A DNA stretch of 64,000 nucleotides, from the NCBI GenBank assembly GCA_963753585.1, contig CAVWCU010000001.1:1426001-1490000 (forward strand), read 5' to 3'. A program made the translations under genes and the position numbers. The DNA is from VRUE01 sp963753585 (lineage in GTDB: Bacteria > Actinomycetota > Thermoleophilia > Solirubrobacterales > 70-9). The notes under the pieces were generated by a model that did no database searches, was not told the origin of the DNA, and was given only the letters and a program-made list of their open reading frames with translations. This document shows, one piece after another, positions 36,101-43,154 of the stretch (position 1 is the stretch's first letter; the number at the start of each line of letters is the position of its first letter).

Positions 36101-36975
36101 GCGTCGTGGAGGAAGAAGTGGCCCTGCATGCAGGCCTGGTCCTGGCCGCCGACCTGGACCTGCACGCATTTGTCGGTGGCGGGGTTTTCGTTGCCGAGGT
36201 CGGCGGCGAGGTAGGCGCCGGCCGCGCCGAAGCTGAACTCCTGCTCGGCGGTGCCGGGGTCTTCGTCGTGGTCGACCCCGGTGATCACCTTGCGCGATTT
36301 CAGGGTTGCCAGGCCGGTGCCGCTGAAGATCTCGAGCTCGTCGCCGGAATTGTCGGCGACGGCGAGGTTGAAGCGCCGGTTGGACCCTTCGAAGCTGGGG
36401 TTGGTGAAGGCGGCTACGCCGGTGGCTTCGGTGAGCAGGCCTTCGAGGACGTCGGCTTTCTCGAGGCTGCCGTCGGCTTTGTAGACGGCTATGTGGTTGC
36501 CCGCGGCGACGTAGAGGAGGTTGTCGAAGGGGTCGACGGCGATGCCCTTGGCGTTGCCGGTGTGGATCGGTTCGGCGGCGCCGTAGACGGGGGCGCCGGT
36601 GAGGGGGAAGGCGTCTGGTTTGTAGCGGACCACGTTGCCGGTGGCGCTCTCGGAGACGTAGAGGTTGCCGGTGGTGGTCACCGCGAGGGCGCAGGGTTCG
36701 TTGGCGTTGGCGATCTGCGCGATCGGGGTTGCGTGGTCGGCGGTGTCGAAGACCTTGACTTTGGACTCGCCGGCGGAGGAGGCGTAGAGGTCGCCGTTGG
36801 TGTCCGCGGCTGCGCCGCAGGCGTGGTTGAGGCCTGTGACGTCGAGGGCTTTGGCCCTTGTGTGGGCCGGGGGGTCGGCCTGTGCTGGTGCGGCGAGGAG
36901 GAAGGCGAGGAGGATGGTCGCGAGGGCGCTGAGCGCTGTCTTTGCGCTTGTGCTGTGGCCTTTGCTTCGTCTCAT
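33154..36975 (-). CDS. Giant exported beta-propeller protein, copy with InlB-like repeats
   Basis: A 1273-residue secreted protein. The signal peptide is within residues 1-33 (LSALATILLAFLLAAPAQA). Residues about 38-650 form an NHL-type propeller almost identical to that of the downstream paralogue. Residues about 660-1270 consist of Listeria-type divergent beta-grasp repeats, with the pattern GSGTGTVTSSPSGI.C...C...F..GT.VTL...P...S.F.GW.G, each carrying paired cysteines. A unit of about 160 residues is itself duplicated (34.15-34.43 versus 34.65-34.93 kb). Such repeats are typical of surface or extracellular adhesive proteins. The stop lies 73 bases before the next paralogue, across a GC-rich gap. 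Confidence 0.82.
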   Translation of the reverse strand: MRRSKGHSTSAKTALSALATILLAFLLAAPAQADPPAHTRAKALDVTGLNHACGAAADTNGDLYASSAGESKVKVFDTADHATPIAQIANANEPCALAVTTTGNLYVSESATGNVVRYKPDAFPLTGAPVYGAAEPIHTGNAKGIAVDPFDNLLYVAAGNHIAVYKADGSLEKADVLEGLLTEATGVAAFTNPSFEGSNRRFNLAVADNSGDELEIFSGTGLATLKSRKVITGVDHDEDPGTAEQEFSFGAAGAYLAADLGNENPATDKCVQVQVGGQDQACMQGHFFLHDAGNDVLDEFDTTGEFFAQVSAAGLSDDAEPTQVAVERSGGAGDGTLYVGSGSGAGAQLLAFAPVFEPSRKPLGAPLSRVLASARAVATDCEGNVYVSALTTVRVFSPAGTEVTSFGVPTANLDIAVDCSGNVYVVPTTSTLMTYYSPSSNPPTGATTYTRHEPSLLTGVTGLQGVAVNPANDHVFVLGNQTFGPVIKEYGPPSGGSKAEGECGAGLGLANSRLDIDVYGKTGNVYVSANLSAGLVYVLKCGKEAADAEQIREVKNGGGCPSGESGPNPRIAVDQSNGHFVEFAITQPGAAAREYDALGACLAEFGTFSTGVAGYRLAIDNSCALHEPPLTEQTTPTCASKFPHDGNAYVAYDSSDDVAQPFQVNAFGPLEYPEVEEEEEPDPEEFTLKVSPAGSGTGTVTSSPSGISCSPTCEADFEEDTEVTLTGSPGANTKAVVWTGCDSVNGENKCLVTMDEAKEVTATFDLEQHLLSVTKTGSGTGKVSSSPPGIDCGSECSASFTHGTAVTLEADPDPGSTFTGWSGSGCSGTATCEVTMSAAKSVTAEFTEDAKPEFTLEVNPAGSGTGTVTSSPSGISCSPTCEADFEEDTEVTLTGSPGANSKAVVWTGCDSVNGENKCLVTMDEAKEVTATFDLEAHLLSVTKTGSGTGKVSSTPAGIDCGSGSECEELYEHGAVVTLSADPDPGSEFTGFSGACTGATCEVTMSSAKSVSANFDEESSAPKFLLSVDVIGTGSGTVTSDKGLIVCDPACSDEYEEGTAVVLTATPDPGSTFVGWKYCDKGGVAGRKCTLTMSKAKSLKATFTTTHDLEVSKAPGSGLGKVQSSPAGVLCLNECTETSAAFKEGTQVTLKQTPAKHFHFVQWSGDCTGPDPCVVTMGQDHEVQALFAEDAKHLLTLSKSGGGQGTVKSKPASINCGLTCSTQTSSFYQGQVVELTYTLGKGSEFGGWTGCDSEPEGKCLVTMSGAKGVTAEFK
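35827..36756 (-). repeat. 930-bp direct repeat between paralogous propeller genes, copy 2
   Basis: Partner of 31929-32858. Outside the identical core, differences start abruptly on both sides (for example acctta versus accttg at the upstream edge). This looks like a gene-conversion tract rather than uniform divergence after duplication. Confidence 0.9.
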
Positions 36976-37031
36976 CTCCCAAGTTCCCCCTGTTGTGTTC
37001 GTCGTGCTGCTTTGTCCTGCGGTTAGCCGCT

Positions 37032-37059
37032 GCCCCGGGAGCCGGTTGGCTCCCGGGGC
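37032..37059 (-). terminator. Strong hairpin downstream of the Vgb-like gene
   Basis: A 12-bp perfect stem, gccccgggagcc (37032-37043) with ggctcccggggc (37048-37059), around a 4-base loop. It lies 40 bases past the stop of the Vgb-like gene and before the next gene on the same strand. The stem is very GC-rich and lacks a T-tail, which is common for actinobacterial terminators. Confidence 0.7.
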
Positions 37060-37098
37060 TTTGGCCTTGCTTCTAGGTGGCGTTAGTAGCTACGCCCC

Positions 37099-39351
37099 CT
37101 AGTTGAATCCGACCGTGACTTCTTTGGCTTCGCTCATGGTCACGACGCAGGGCGTCGCCGCGGTGCCGGAGCAGGCTCCGCCCCAGTTGCCGAGGGTCGA
37201 GCCTTTGCCCGCCTGCACGGTGGCAGTCAGGGTGACCGTGGTGCCTTTGTAGAAGTAGGCGGAGTTGGAGCTGCAGGTGTAGCTGCAGTTGATCCCCGCC
37301 GGGCTGCTCTTCACGGTGCCCTGGCCGTTGCCGGACTTGGCCACGGTGAGCGTTTCTCTATCGAGTTCGGCGAACTCGGCCTCGACCGTCTGGTCTTCGG
37401 TCAGACCCGACAGCGTGCACGGTCCTTTGGGGCCTTCGGGGAGCGTGCAGCTGGCCGGGCTGGCGCTCCAGCCGACGAATTCGGAGTTCTTCACATACGG
37501 CTTGGCTTTGAGGGTCACCGTTTTGGACGCCAGGAAGGCGGCGGTGGCCTCGGTGCAGGTATTGCCGCAGGTGACGCCGCTGATCGAGCCGGTGCCGTCG
37601 CCCGCCTTTTCCACGGTTACGTCGTTGGCCGGTTCGAACTTGGCTTTGACCGTCTTGGCGGCGTCCATCGTCACTTTGCACTGGCGCCCCTGGGCTCCGC
37701 CCGATTCGCAGCCTTTCCAGCTGACGAAGAGGGATTCGGAGTCGGGGGAGGCGGTCAGGGTGACTTGGGTGTTTTCGGCGAATTTGGCTGAGCAGGTGCC
37801 GCCGCATTCGATCCCCGCGGGGCTCGAGACGACTGTTCCTGTGCCGGTGCCTTCTGGGACGATCGTTAGTTCGGGGCCTTCGACGATCCCGAGGTCGAAC
37901 TTGCCGATAGCCGTGGTGGCGGGGAAGTTCACGTCACCCGCGGTCGTGTACCAGAGGCTGTTGTCGGGACCGGGCACGAGAGTGCCCATTTTGCCGAGCG
38001 TCGTCGGCGTCACTCCCAGCGTTCGCGGCGCCAGCGAGTGGACCGTGAATGCACCCGATGGTTCGAAGCGGTAGAGCCTCTGAGTCAGTGCCCCGGCATT
38101 GCCCAGTTCGACCGTGCAAGACGGTGCGGTGCCCGTGAGTGCGCTGATGCATTCCATCATAGGAACGTCGGTACGGGCGAGTTTGCCTTCGAATTCGACC
38201 GTTCGTATGACCTGAGCGGCGCCATTTTCGGTTTCGAGGCCTTTGACGTTTGCAACGCCGCCGATGGACGCAAGGGCTGCCAGTTTTTCTTCGACGGTCG
38301 CGGCGGAGGCGTTGAAAGCAAGCGATTCGGTTTCTTCGCCGTTGAATTTGAGTTTGTACGTGCCGCCGAGGTCTGGTTCGGTGGTTTTGAGCGTGACTCT
38401 CTGCCTCTCGTTCCGGACGGCCGGTTCCCTGACCCAGACGTTGCCGTCGGCGCCGGTGGCGAACCCGCTCAGGGCGGCACCGGCCCCTTCACCACCCAGC
38501 CCGTTGTTGTAGTAGGTCGTCGTGACGCCGTCGGTGGTGATGGCACCGATCCTTTCTTGCGTCGGTGCCGCCCCACCCACGTTTTCCGTCGCGAACCAGA
38601 TCCTTCCGTCGCCGCCGTAGGCGATCGACTGAGGTCGGTTCATACCGGTGCCGGCTTTGACCGTGAACTCGGCGAACGTCTCGCCGGGCAGCGTGATCTT
38701 GCCGATCGCTTTGGTCGTGCCGAGGTCGCCGAAGTAGAGGTTGTTGTCGTCGCCGGCGATGATATTGGCGGCGAGGGAACCGGTGTTGTAGCCGGCGGTG
38801 ACGCCGGGGCTGAATACGGTGATGCTACAGCCGGGGGTCATTTTGGCGATTTTCCTGACCGTGGCTTCGCCGGTTGGGATGAAGGTGAACCAGAGATTGC
38901 CGTCGGACCCTGCGGCGATGTACTCCGGTTCGCCTGCCACCGGGCACTGCGCGTAGCCGGCACCGGAAGTGTTGATCGAGCCGATTCTTTTGGCGGTCTT
39001 CTCGGTGAACCAGAGCTTGCTTTCCGGCCCGGATGTGATGTTGAGCGCAACGCTGGCGAGGCCGGGGCTGAACTCTTCTACTTCGCCCGAGGGAGTGACC
39101 TTGCCGATTTTGGTCACGGTGGAGTCGGTGTACCAGACGTTGCCGTCGGGACCCTCGACGAGCGTGAGCGGTTTCGTCGGCTGGGTCGGTGCGAAGAATT
39201 CTTCTACGTCGCCGAGACCCGCCGAGGCGCTGCCCGGCAGGGCCAAGACCAGCACCGCGATCAGGGCCGCGGGGACGCCGATTCGCGTGCGCAGCCGTTT
39301 GCGAAACTTCGATTTCGATCTGGAAGGCGGTGCCTTCGAGGTGCCTCTCAC
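37099..39351 (-). CDS. Exported Vgb-like beta-propeller protein with InlB-like repeats
   Basis: A predicted secreted protein of about 750 residues. I chose the GTG at 39351 because AAGGAG lies 7 bases upstream and the following sequence gives a basic N-terminus and a signal peptide (VPAALIAVLVLALPGSASA). The frame is open further upstream to 39483. Residues about 50-330 carry streptogramin-lyase-type blades (GPDGNVWYTDSTVTKIGKVTPSGEV, GSDGNLWFT). The remainder has Cys-paired beta-grasp repeats like those of the next gene (GTGTGTVVSSPAGIECGGTC). The lyase role is not implied; most Vgb-like propellers are of unknown function. A strong hairpin separates it from the downstream propeller genes. 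Confidence 0.78.
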   Translation of the reverse strand: MRGTSKAPPSRSKSKFRKRLRTRIGVPAALIAVLVLALPGSASAGLGDVEEFFAPTQPTKPLTLVEGPDGNVWYTDSTVTKIGKVTPSGEVEEFSPGLASVALNITSGPESKLWFTEKTAKRIGSINTSGAGYAQCPVAGEPEYIAAGSDGNLWFTFIPTGEATVRKIAKMTPGCSITVFSPGVTAGYNTGSLAANIIAGDDNNLYFGDLGTTKAIGKITLPGETFAEFTVKAGTGMNRPQSIAYGGDGRIWFATENVGGAAPTQERIGAITTDGVTTTYYNNGLGGEGAGAALSGFATGADGNVWVREPAVRNERQRVTLKTTEPDLGGTYKLKFNGEETESLAFNASAATVEEKLAALASIGGVANVKGLETENGAAQVIRTVEFEGKLARTDVPMMECISALTGTAPSCTVELGNAGALTQRLYRFEPSGAFTVHSLAPRTLGVTPTTLGKMGTLVPGPDNSLWYTTAGDVNFPATTAIGKFDLGIVEGPELTIVPEGTGTGTVVSSPAGIECGGTCSAKFAENTQVTLTASPDSESLFVSWKGCESGGAQGRQCKVTMDAAKTVKAKFEPANDVTVEKAGDGTGSISGVTCGNTCTEATAAFLASKTVTLKAKPYVKNSEFVGWSASPASCTLPEGPKGPCTLSGLTEDQTVEAEFAELDRETLTVAKSGNGQGTVKSSPAGINCSYTCSSNSAYFYKGTTVTLTATVQAGKGSTLGNWGGACSGTAATPCVVTMSEAKEVTVGFN

Positions 39352-39669
39352 GTGCTCTCTCCTTGTCCCTTGAGCCCCTGCCGACCGCTTCCCGGCGGCC
39401 TTGGCGACTCTGGTTTCCCTGTTTCCCGCTCTATTGGGCGGGTTTAAAACGAAACGTACATAGAACAGGAGCGATTGAAACAACTGCAGTTCAAGCCGTC
39501 AAGGAAAGACCCGTCTCCAAAACGAGCTGGCTCAGACCTCGAACCAACCGGAAACGGCTCTGCGCAGCGGAAACCGCTTAGGTACGCGTCTGTTATCTGG
39601 CAAGGGAGCCCGCGGCGGCGACCCGCCGGGACCCCCGCCGAACGCGTCGGTAAACGCCGTGGCCCCAGA
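39352..39669. other. Intergenic region upstream of the Vgb-like gene
   Basis: About 318 bases without a convincing gene. It contains the leader and presumably the promoter of the Vgb-like gene. The segment 39445-39480 is unusually A/T-rich (tttaaaacgaaacgtacatag) for this genome, the kind of place a promoter would lie. I cannot assign exact boxes. The rest (39500-39669) is GC-rich with imperfect cgg/ccg repeats just past the vapC stop. Confidence 0.4.
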
Positions 39670-40062
39670 TCAGGTAGGCACGACCCTGAGGCCGGGCACT
39701 CGTTCGAAGTCCCCCCGATTGGCCGTAGCCACTTCCATGTCGTGGCTCAGGGCCGTCGCCGCGATCCAGAGATCGTGAGCGCCGATGAGATTGCCCTCGG
39801 TCTCCAGTCTTGCCCAGACTTCGGCGTGCGCTCGCGCTATCGCGGTCGTGATCGGCAGCGGCTCGATTGCGGCTATCAGATGCTCGACGAATGCCGCGCG
39901 CCGGGCTCGCATCGATCCGGCGGCAGCTCGGTGCACCCCATGCAGAAGCTCACTCACCGTAATGACGCTGATAGCACGGTGCTGGTCACCGATCGCACGC
40001 TCGAGCGATCGGCCGCGCCGCTCGGCGTCGATGAGCACGGAGGTATCGATCAGGACGGCCAT
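39670..40062 (-). CDS. vapC: VapC-type PIN-domain toxin
   Basis: A ribonuclease toxin of 130 residues. The PIN-domain acidic residues are D6 (LIDTSVLID), E38 (VSELLHG), D97 (GAHDLWIAATAL) and D118 (ANRGDFERV). All four are present, so it should be active. Its start overlaps the end of the antitoxin gene by 13 bases, the usual arrangement. VapC toxins cleave tRNA or rRNA; the target is not predictable here. Confidence 0.92.
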   Translation of the reverse strand: MAVLIDTSVLIDAERRGRSLERAIGDQHRAISVITVSELLHGVHRAAAGSMRARRAAFVEHLIAAIEPLPITTAIARAHAEVWARLETEGNLIGAHDLWIAATALSHDMEVATANRGDFERVPGLRVVPT

Positions 40063-40310
40063 GCGCCGCGCGGAGGGCCGAAGGCGTTCCGTCCGGCTTC
40101 GACGTCGGGGGCGAAATCATCGTCGACGGCCGGCGCAGCGTCCATCAATCCCCGCCACCGCGAGGCAGACATCAGATGCCCCGAGCTCGCCGGCCGCATC
40201 TGCACGACCGGCACACCGTTGCGAAGCACCTCGATCTCCTCCCCCGCATCGACTCTGCTGATGACGGCGGAGAACTTCCGAGCCACCTCGGTGGCAGTCA
40301 ACCTCGTCAT
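40050..40310 (-). CDS. vapB: Phd/YefM-type antitoxin (VapB)
   Basis: An antitoxin of 86 residues, MTRLTATEVARKFSAVISRVDAGEEIEVLRNGVPVVQM. This is the Phd/YefM fold that binds operator DNA. The acidic C-terminus (AVDDDFAPDVEAGRNAFG) would wrap the toxin. The upstream sequence at 40311-40345 (acgagacgatatcagataaatctgatcagg) is A/T-rich and contains the imperfect palindrome atcagataaatctgat, a plausible autoregulatory operator overlapping the promoter. Confidence 0.88.
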   Translation of the reverse strand: MTRLTATEVARKFSAVISRVDAGEEIEVLRNGVPVVQMRPASSGHLMSASRWRGLMDAAPAVDDDFAPDVEAGRNAFGPPRGAWPS

Positions 40311-40322
40311 GAACGAGACGAT

Positions 40323-40338
40323 ATCAGATAAATCTGAT
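40323..40338. promoter_or_regulatory. Palindromic operator candidate upstream of vapBC
   Basis: atcagat and atctgat form a perfect 7-bp inverted pair around 2 bases, 13 bases upstream of the antitoxin ATG. Phd/YefM antitoxins commonly bind such short palindromes to repress their own operon. The site has not been tested. Confidence 0.45.
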
Positions 40339-40398
40339 CAGGTAAAAGAACAAGCACGTGGACGCTACGGCCCGGCCCGGTCGACGCCACGCCAATGC

Positions 40399-40415
40399 CT
40401 GTCCCCAAAGGACAG
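40399..40415 (-). terminator. Hairpin behind the tRNA with anticodon UUC
   Basis: ctgtcc and ggacag pair around ccaaa, 5 bases past the 3' end of the tRNA on the minus strand. It is short but well placed to end the transcript. Confidence 0.45.
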
Positions 40416-40420
40416 CTAAA

Positions 40421-40516
40421 TGCGCCCGGAGAGAATCGAACTCTCGACCTCCGGCTTGAAAGACCGGCGCTCTTTGGGGCTCGTTAAAACCCCGTTGACC
40501 ACTGAGCTACGGGCGC
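40421..40516 (-). tRNA. tRNA with anticodon UUC (Glu), unusual D-loop insertion
   Basis: The acceptor arms GCGCCCG/CGGGCGC pair perfectly. The T arm is GAGAG-TTCGATT-CTCTC. The anticodon loop is CTTTCAA, giving UUC and reading Glu. The gene is 96 bases long, about 23 more than expected. The excess is in the D-loop (40473-40503, 31 bases), which contains a hairpin with gggg at 40476-40479 and cccc at 40490-40493. D-stem GCTC/GAGC is intact. The body outside the insertion looks ordinary. Discriminator A and the body are not the commonest for tRNA-Glu, so the amino-acid assignment rests on the anticodon. Confidence 0.75.
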
Positions 40517-40546
40517 TCGCTTCCTGCCCCCGGAAGTATGCCGAGA

Positions 40547-41689
40547 TCAGAGTCCGAACGTCTTGGCGATGATGTTGCGCTGGATCTCGGAGGTGCCGCC
40601 GTAGATGGTCGAGACCAGGGTGGTGCGGACGAGGCGCTCCATGTCGTACTCGGAGGCGTAGCCGTAGCCGCCCATCATCTGCATGCCGTTGAGGGCGGCG
40701 CGTCTGGCGGCCTCGGTGACGAAGAGCTTCACCATCGAGGCCTCGCGGGGCAGCATCTGGTCGGGATCCTCGTCGGTGAGGGTGGCGACCCAGCGGGTCA
40801 TCAGGCGGGCGGCCTCGATGTCGGTCGCCATGTCGGCGATGCGGTGCTGGAGCGACTGGAAGGAGCCGATCGGCTGGCCGAACTGCTCGCGTTCCTTGAC
40901 GTAGACGATGACGTCGTCGAAGACGCGCTGGGCGATGCCGAGCTGCGTGGCGGCGAGGATCAGCCGCTCGACGTTGAGCCCGGCCATCAGCTGGGTCCAG
41001 GCCTGGTCGACCTCGCCGAGGACCGCGTCGGCAGGCGCCTCGACGTCGGTGAAGTAGAGGTGGTTGGTGTCGCGGCCGCCCATCGTGTCGATCGGGACGA
41101 CCTCGAGCCCGTCGGTGTCGCGGGGGACCCAGATCATCGTCATGCCGTCGTGCTTGGACGCCGAGCGAGTGGTGCGACAGACGACGAGGATGTGGTCGGC
41201 TATGTGGGCGTTGGAGCAGAAGACCTTCTGCCCGTTGAGGACGTAGCCGCCGTCGACCGCTTCGGCGGAGGTGGAGAGGGCGGCGACGTCGGAGCCGGCC
41301 TCGGGCTCGGTCATCGCGATCGCCTCGACCGCGCCCTCGGCGATGCCGCCGAGGATCTCCTGCTTCTGCTCCTCGGTGCCGAAGCGCTTGGTGGCGCCGG
41401 CGACGATCAGCGTCGTCGCGTAGCCGCCAATCGGGGCGAGCGCGCGCGAGGTCTCCTCCATGAAGATGCAGGCGTCGAGCATGGAGCCGCCGGAGCCGCC
41501 GTACTCCTCCGGGATCGTGATCCCGGTCCAGCCGAGCTCGGCCATCTCCTTGTAGATCGTCGCGTTGTGGTGGTCGCGGTAGCCGTCGGTGAGGCGCTCG
41601 CGCTGGTCCGGCGTGCCGCACTCGTGGTCGCAGTAGCGCCGGATCGCGTCGACGAAGTCCTCCTGCTCGTCGGTCAGGGCGAAGTCCAC
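40547..41689 (-). CDS. Acyl-CoA dehydrogenase
   Basis: A FAD enzyme that oxidises acyl-CoA to the enoyl-CoA, passing electrons to ETF. It has 380 residues, the usual length. FAD-binding segments AMTEPEAGSDVAAL (residues about 125-138) and the C-terminal IYGGTSEIQRNIIAKTFGL are present. In this last motif Gly replaces the catalytic Glu of medium-chain enzymes (YEGT). E241, in NVERLILAATQLGIAQ, aligns with the catalytic Glu of isovaleryl-CoA dehydrogenase, which suggests a branched or unusual substrate. It stands alone between a tRNA and a small coiled-coil gene. Confidence 0.92.
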   Translation of the reverse strand: MDFALTDEQEDFVDAIRRYCDHECGTPDQRERLTDGYRDHHNATIYKEMAELGWTGITIPEEYGGSGGSMLDACIFMEETSRALAPIGGYATTLIVAGATKRFGTEEQKQEILGGIAEGAVEAIAMTEPEAGSDVAALSTSAEAVDGGYVLNGQKVFCSNAHIADHILVVCRTTRSASKHDGMTMIWVPRDTDGLEVVPIDTMGGRDTNHLYFTDVEAPADAVLGEVDQAWTQLMAGLNVERLILAATQLGIAQRVFDDVIVYVKEREQFGQPIGSFQSLQHRIADMATDIEAARLMTRWVATLTDEDPDQMLPREASMVKLFVTEAARRAALNGMQMMGGYGYASEYDMERLVRTTLVSTIYGGTSEIQRNIIAKTFGL

Positions 41690-41740
41690 GAAGCGGCAGC
41701 CTACCGGTCAACGACGGCAAAGCGCCTGCTCAGAGGCCGA

Positions 41741-41983
41741 TTAGAGCTGCGTTGCAATCACCGTGAGCAAGCCCGCAGCGAACGCCGCGATCATCCCGCC
41801 GCTGGCCGCAATCATGATTCGCTGGGTGGCGAAGATACGCTCGTTCGTCTGGTCGTAGCGGTCTTCCATGCGATCGAAGCGTTTGCTCATTTCATCGAAG
41901 CGCGCGTCGACCCGCGCGAACCCTTCCTCGATCCGCCGGTTGAGGTGGTCGAGCCGATCATCGCAGCGTCGCGGTGTCCGCAC
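41741..41983 (-). CDS. Small coiled-coil protein with C-terminal membrane helix
   Basis: From a GTG at 41983 it encodes 80 residues. A heptad-rich amphipathic region (LDHLNRRIEEGFARVDARFDEMSKRFDRMEDRY) is followed by one hydrophobic helix (IMIAASGGMIAAFAAGLLTVIA). The longer frame upstream runs through tRNA-Thr and is not credible. The chosen start lies 3 bases after the tRNA 3' end. There is no Shine-Dalgarno, so a processed leaderless mRNA is possible. Function unknown. Confidence 0.5.
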   Translation of the reverse strand: MRTPRRCDDRLDHLNRRIEEGFARVDARFDEMSKRFDRMEDRYDQTNERIFATQRIMIAASGGMIAAFAAGLLTVIATQL

Positions 41984-41985
41984 GA

Positions 41986-42058
<73 letters not shown>

Positions 42059-42137
42059 GAGGAGCCCGATGGTACCCGTAGCGGGCATCGCCCGCCGCCG
42101 GGGGAAGAGATCGGCTCGCTGATCCCTTTACCACCAT

Positions 42138-43079
42138 ATGCGTGGGTCAACCGACCAATCGCGGGCGGGGGCTGAAGGGCGGAATGCGGCGATCTGGGCG
42201 CTGGTCAGCCACCAACACGGCGCGGTGGCACGAAGGCAGCTCCTGGAGATGGGGCTCAGCGCCCGGCGGATCGAGCGGCGGATCGCCACGGGGCGGCTGC
42301 ATCCGGTCTGGCGAGGGGTCTACGCGGTCGGGAGACCGCAGCTGGGGAGGCTCGGCCGCTGGATGGCGGCGACCCTCGCCTGCGGGCCCGATGCCGTCCT
42401 CAGCCACGGCAGCGCGGCTGCGTTGTGGGGATTCGGCGAGGAGCCGGCGGGTACGGTCGAAGTCTCGGTGCCAGCCCGCACCAGACGCCGCCATCCCGGC
42501 ATCCGGGTGCACCGCCGCGCTGCGCTGCGCCCAGCGGAGCTGATCGCCCACGAGGGCATCCCAGTCACCACGCCGATCTGCACTCTGATCGACGAGGGCA
42601 CCCGGCTGCAGCCGATGCAGCTGGAGCGGGCGGTCAACGAGGCCGACAAGCTCGACCGGGTCGACCCGGAGGCGCTGCGCGAGGCGCTCGAGCGTCACGG
42701 CGGACAGCCGGGAGTCGCGCTGCTGCGAGCGATCCTCGATCGACGCACCTTCCGTTTGAGCGACTCCGACCTGGAGCTGCGCTTCCGGCCGCTGGCTCGG
42801 GCGGCCGGTCTTCCGGAGCCGCAGACGAAAGCATGGGTCAATGGCTTCGAAGTCGACTTCAACTGGCCGGAGCTCGGCATCGTCGTCGAGGCTGACGGGT
42901 TGCGCTATCACCGCACCCCATCGCAGCAGATGCGGGGGCTCCTGAGGGACCAGGCCCACGTGGCTTCCGGCCTGCTGCCCCTGCGCTTCTCGCACGCGCA
43001 GATCCGCTACGAGCCGCACCGCGTCCGCAGCACGCTGAGGCGCACCGCGGTCCTGGCCCGCCAACGGCGTGCTGGCTGA
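42138..43079 (+). CDS. AbiEi-type antitoxin-like protein with DUF559 (Vsr-like) domain
   Basis: A 313-residue protein. Residues about 15-60 form a winged-helix (ALVSHQHGAVARRQLLEMGLSARRIERRIATGRLHPVWRGVYAVG), as in AbiEi antitoxins. The middle region carries VRVHRRAALRPAE and GIPVTTPICTLID. The last 90 residues have the DUF559 signature EVDFNWPELGIVVEADGLRYH, in which Asp and Glu resemble the nuclease core of Vsr. No AbiEii nucleotidyltransferase lies adjacent, so this is a solo member as often seen in actinobacteria. A 15-base direct repeat flanks the gene and its stop codon lies in a 16-bp inverted repeat. Confidence 0.8.
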   Translation: MRGSTDQSRAGAEGRNAAIWALVSHQHGAVARRQLLEMGLSARRIERRIATGRLHPVWRGVYAVGRPQLGRLGRWMAATLACGPDAVLSHGSAAALWGFGEEPAGTVEVSVPARTRRRHPGIRVHRRAALRPAELIAHEGIPVTTPICTLIDEGTRLQPMQLERAVNEADKLDRVDPEALREALERHGGQPGVALLRAILDRRTFRLSDSDLELRFRPLARAAGLPEPQTKAWVNGFEVDFNWPELGIVVEADGLRYHRTPSQQMRGLLRDQAHVASGLLPLRFSHAQIRYEPHRVRSTLRRTAVLARQRRAG

Positions 43080-43116
43080 ACAGTTGACCCCCGTATCCGT
43101 GGGTCAACTGTTCAGC
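43075..43116 (+). terminator. 16-bp perfect inverted repeat containing the DUF559 gene stop
   Basis: gctgaacagttgaccc (43075-43090) and its exact reverse complement (43101-43116) flank a 10-base loop. The left arm contains the TGA stop. No T-run follows. The arrangement matches that at the rpoC end and between the subtilase and UspA genes. Confidence 0.7.
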
Positions 43117-43154
43117 GGGTGCCATTCCCACCCGGATCGAGGCGCTTGAGGCGC

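Noticed and set aside
39352..39483. Extended start of the Vgb-like protein at 39483
   Set aside because: The GTG at 39351 has a strong AAGGAG 7 bases upstream and leads directly into a signal peptide.
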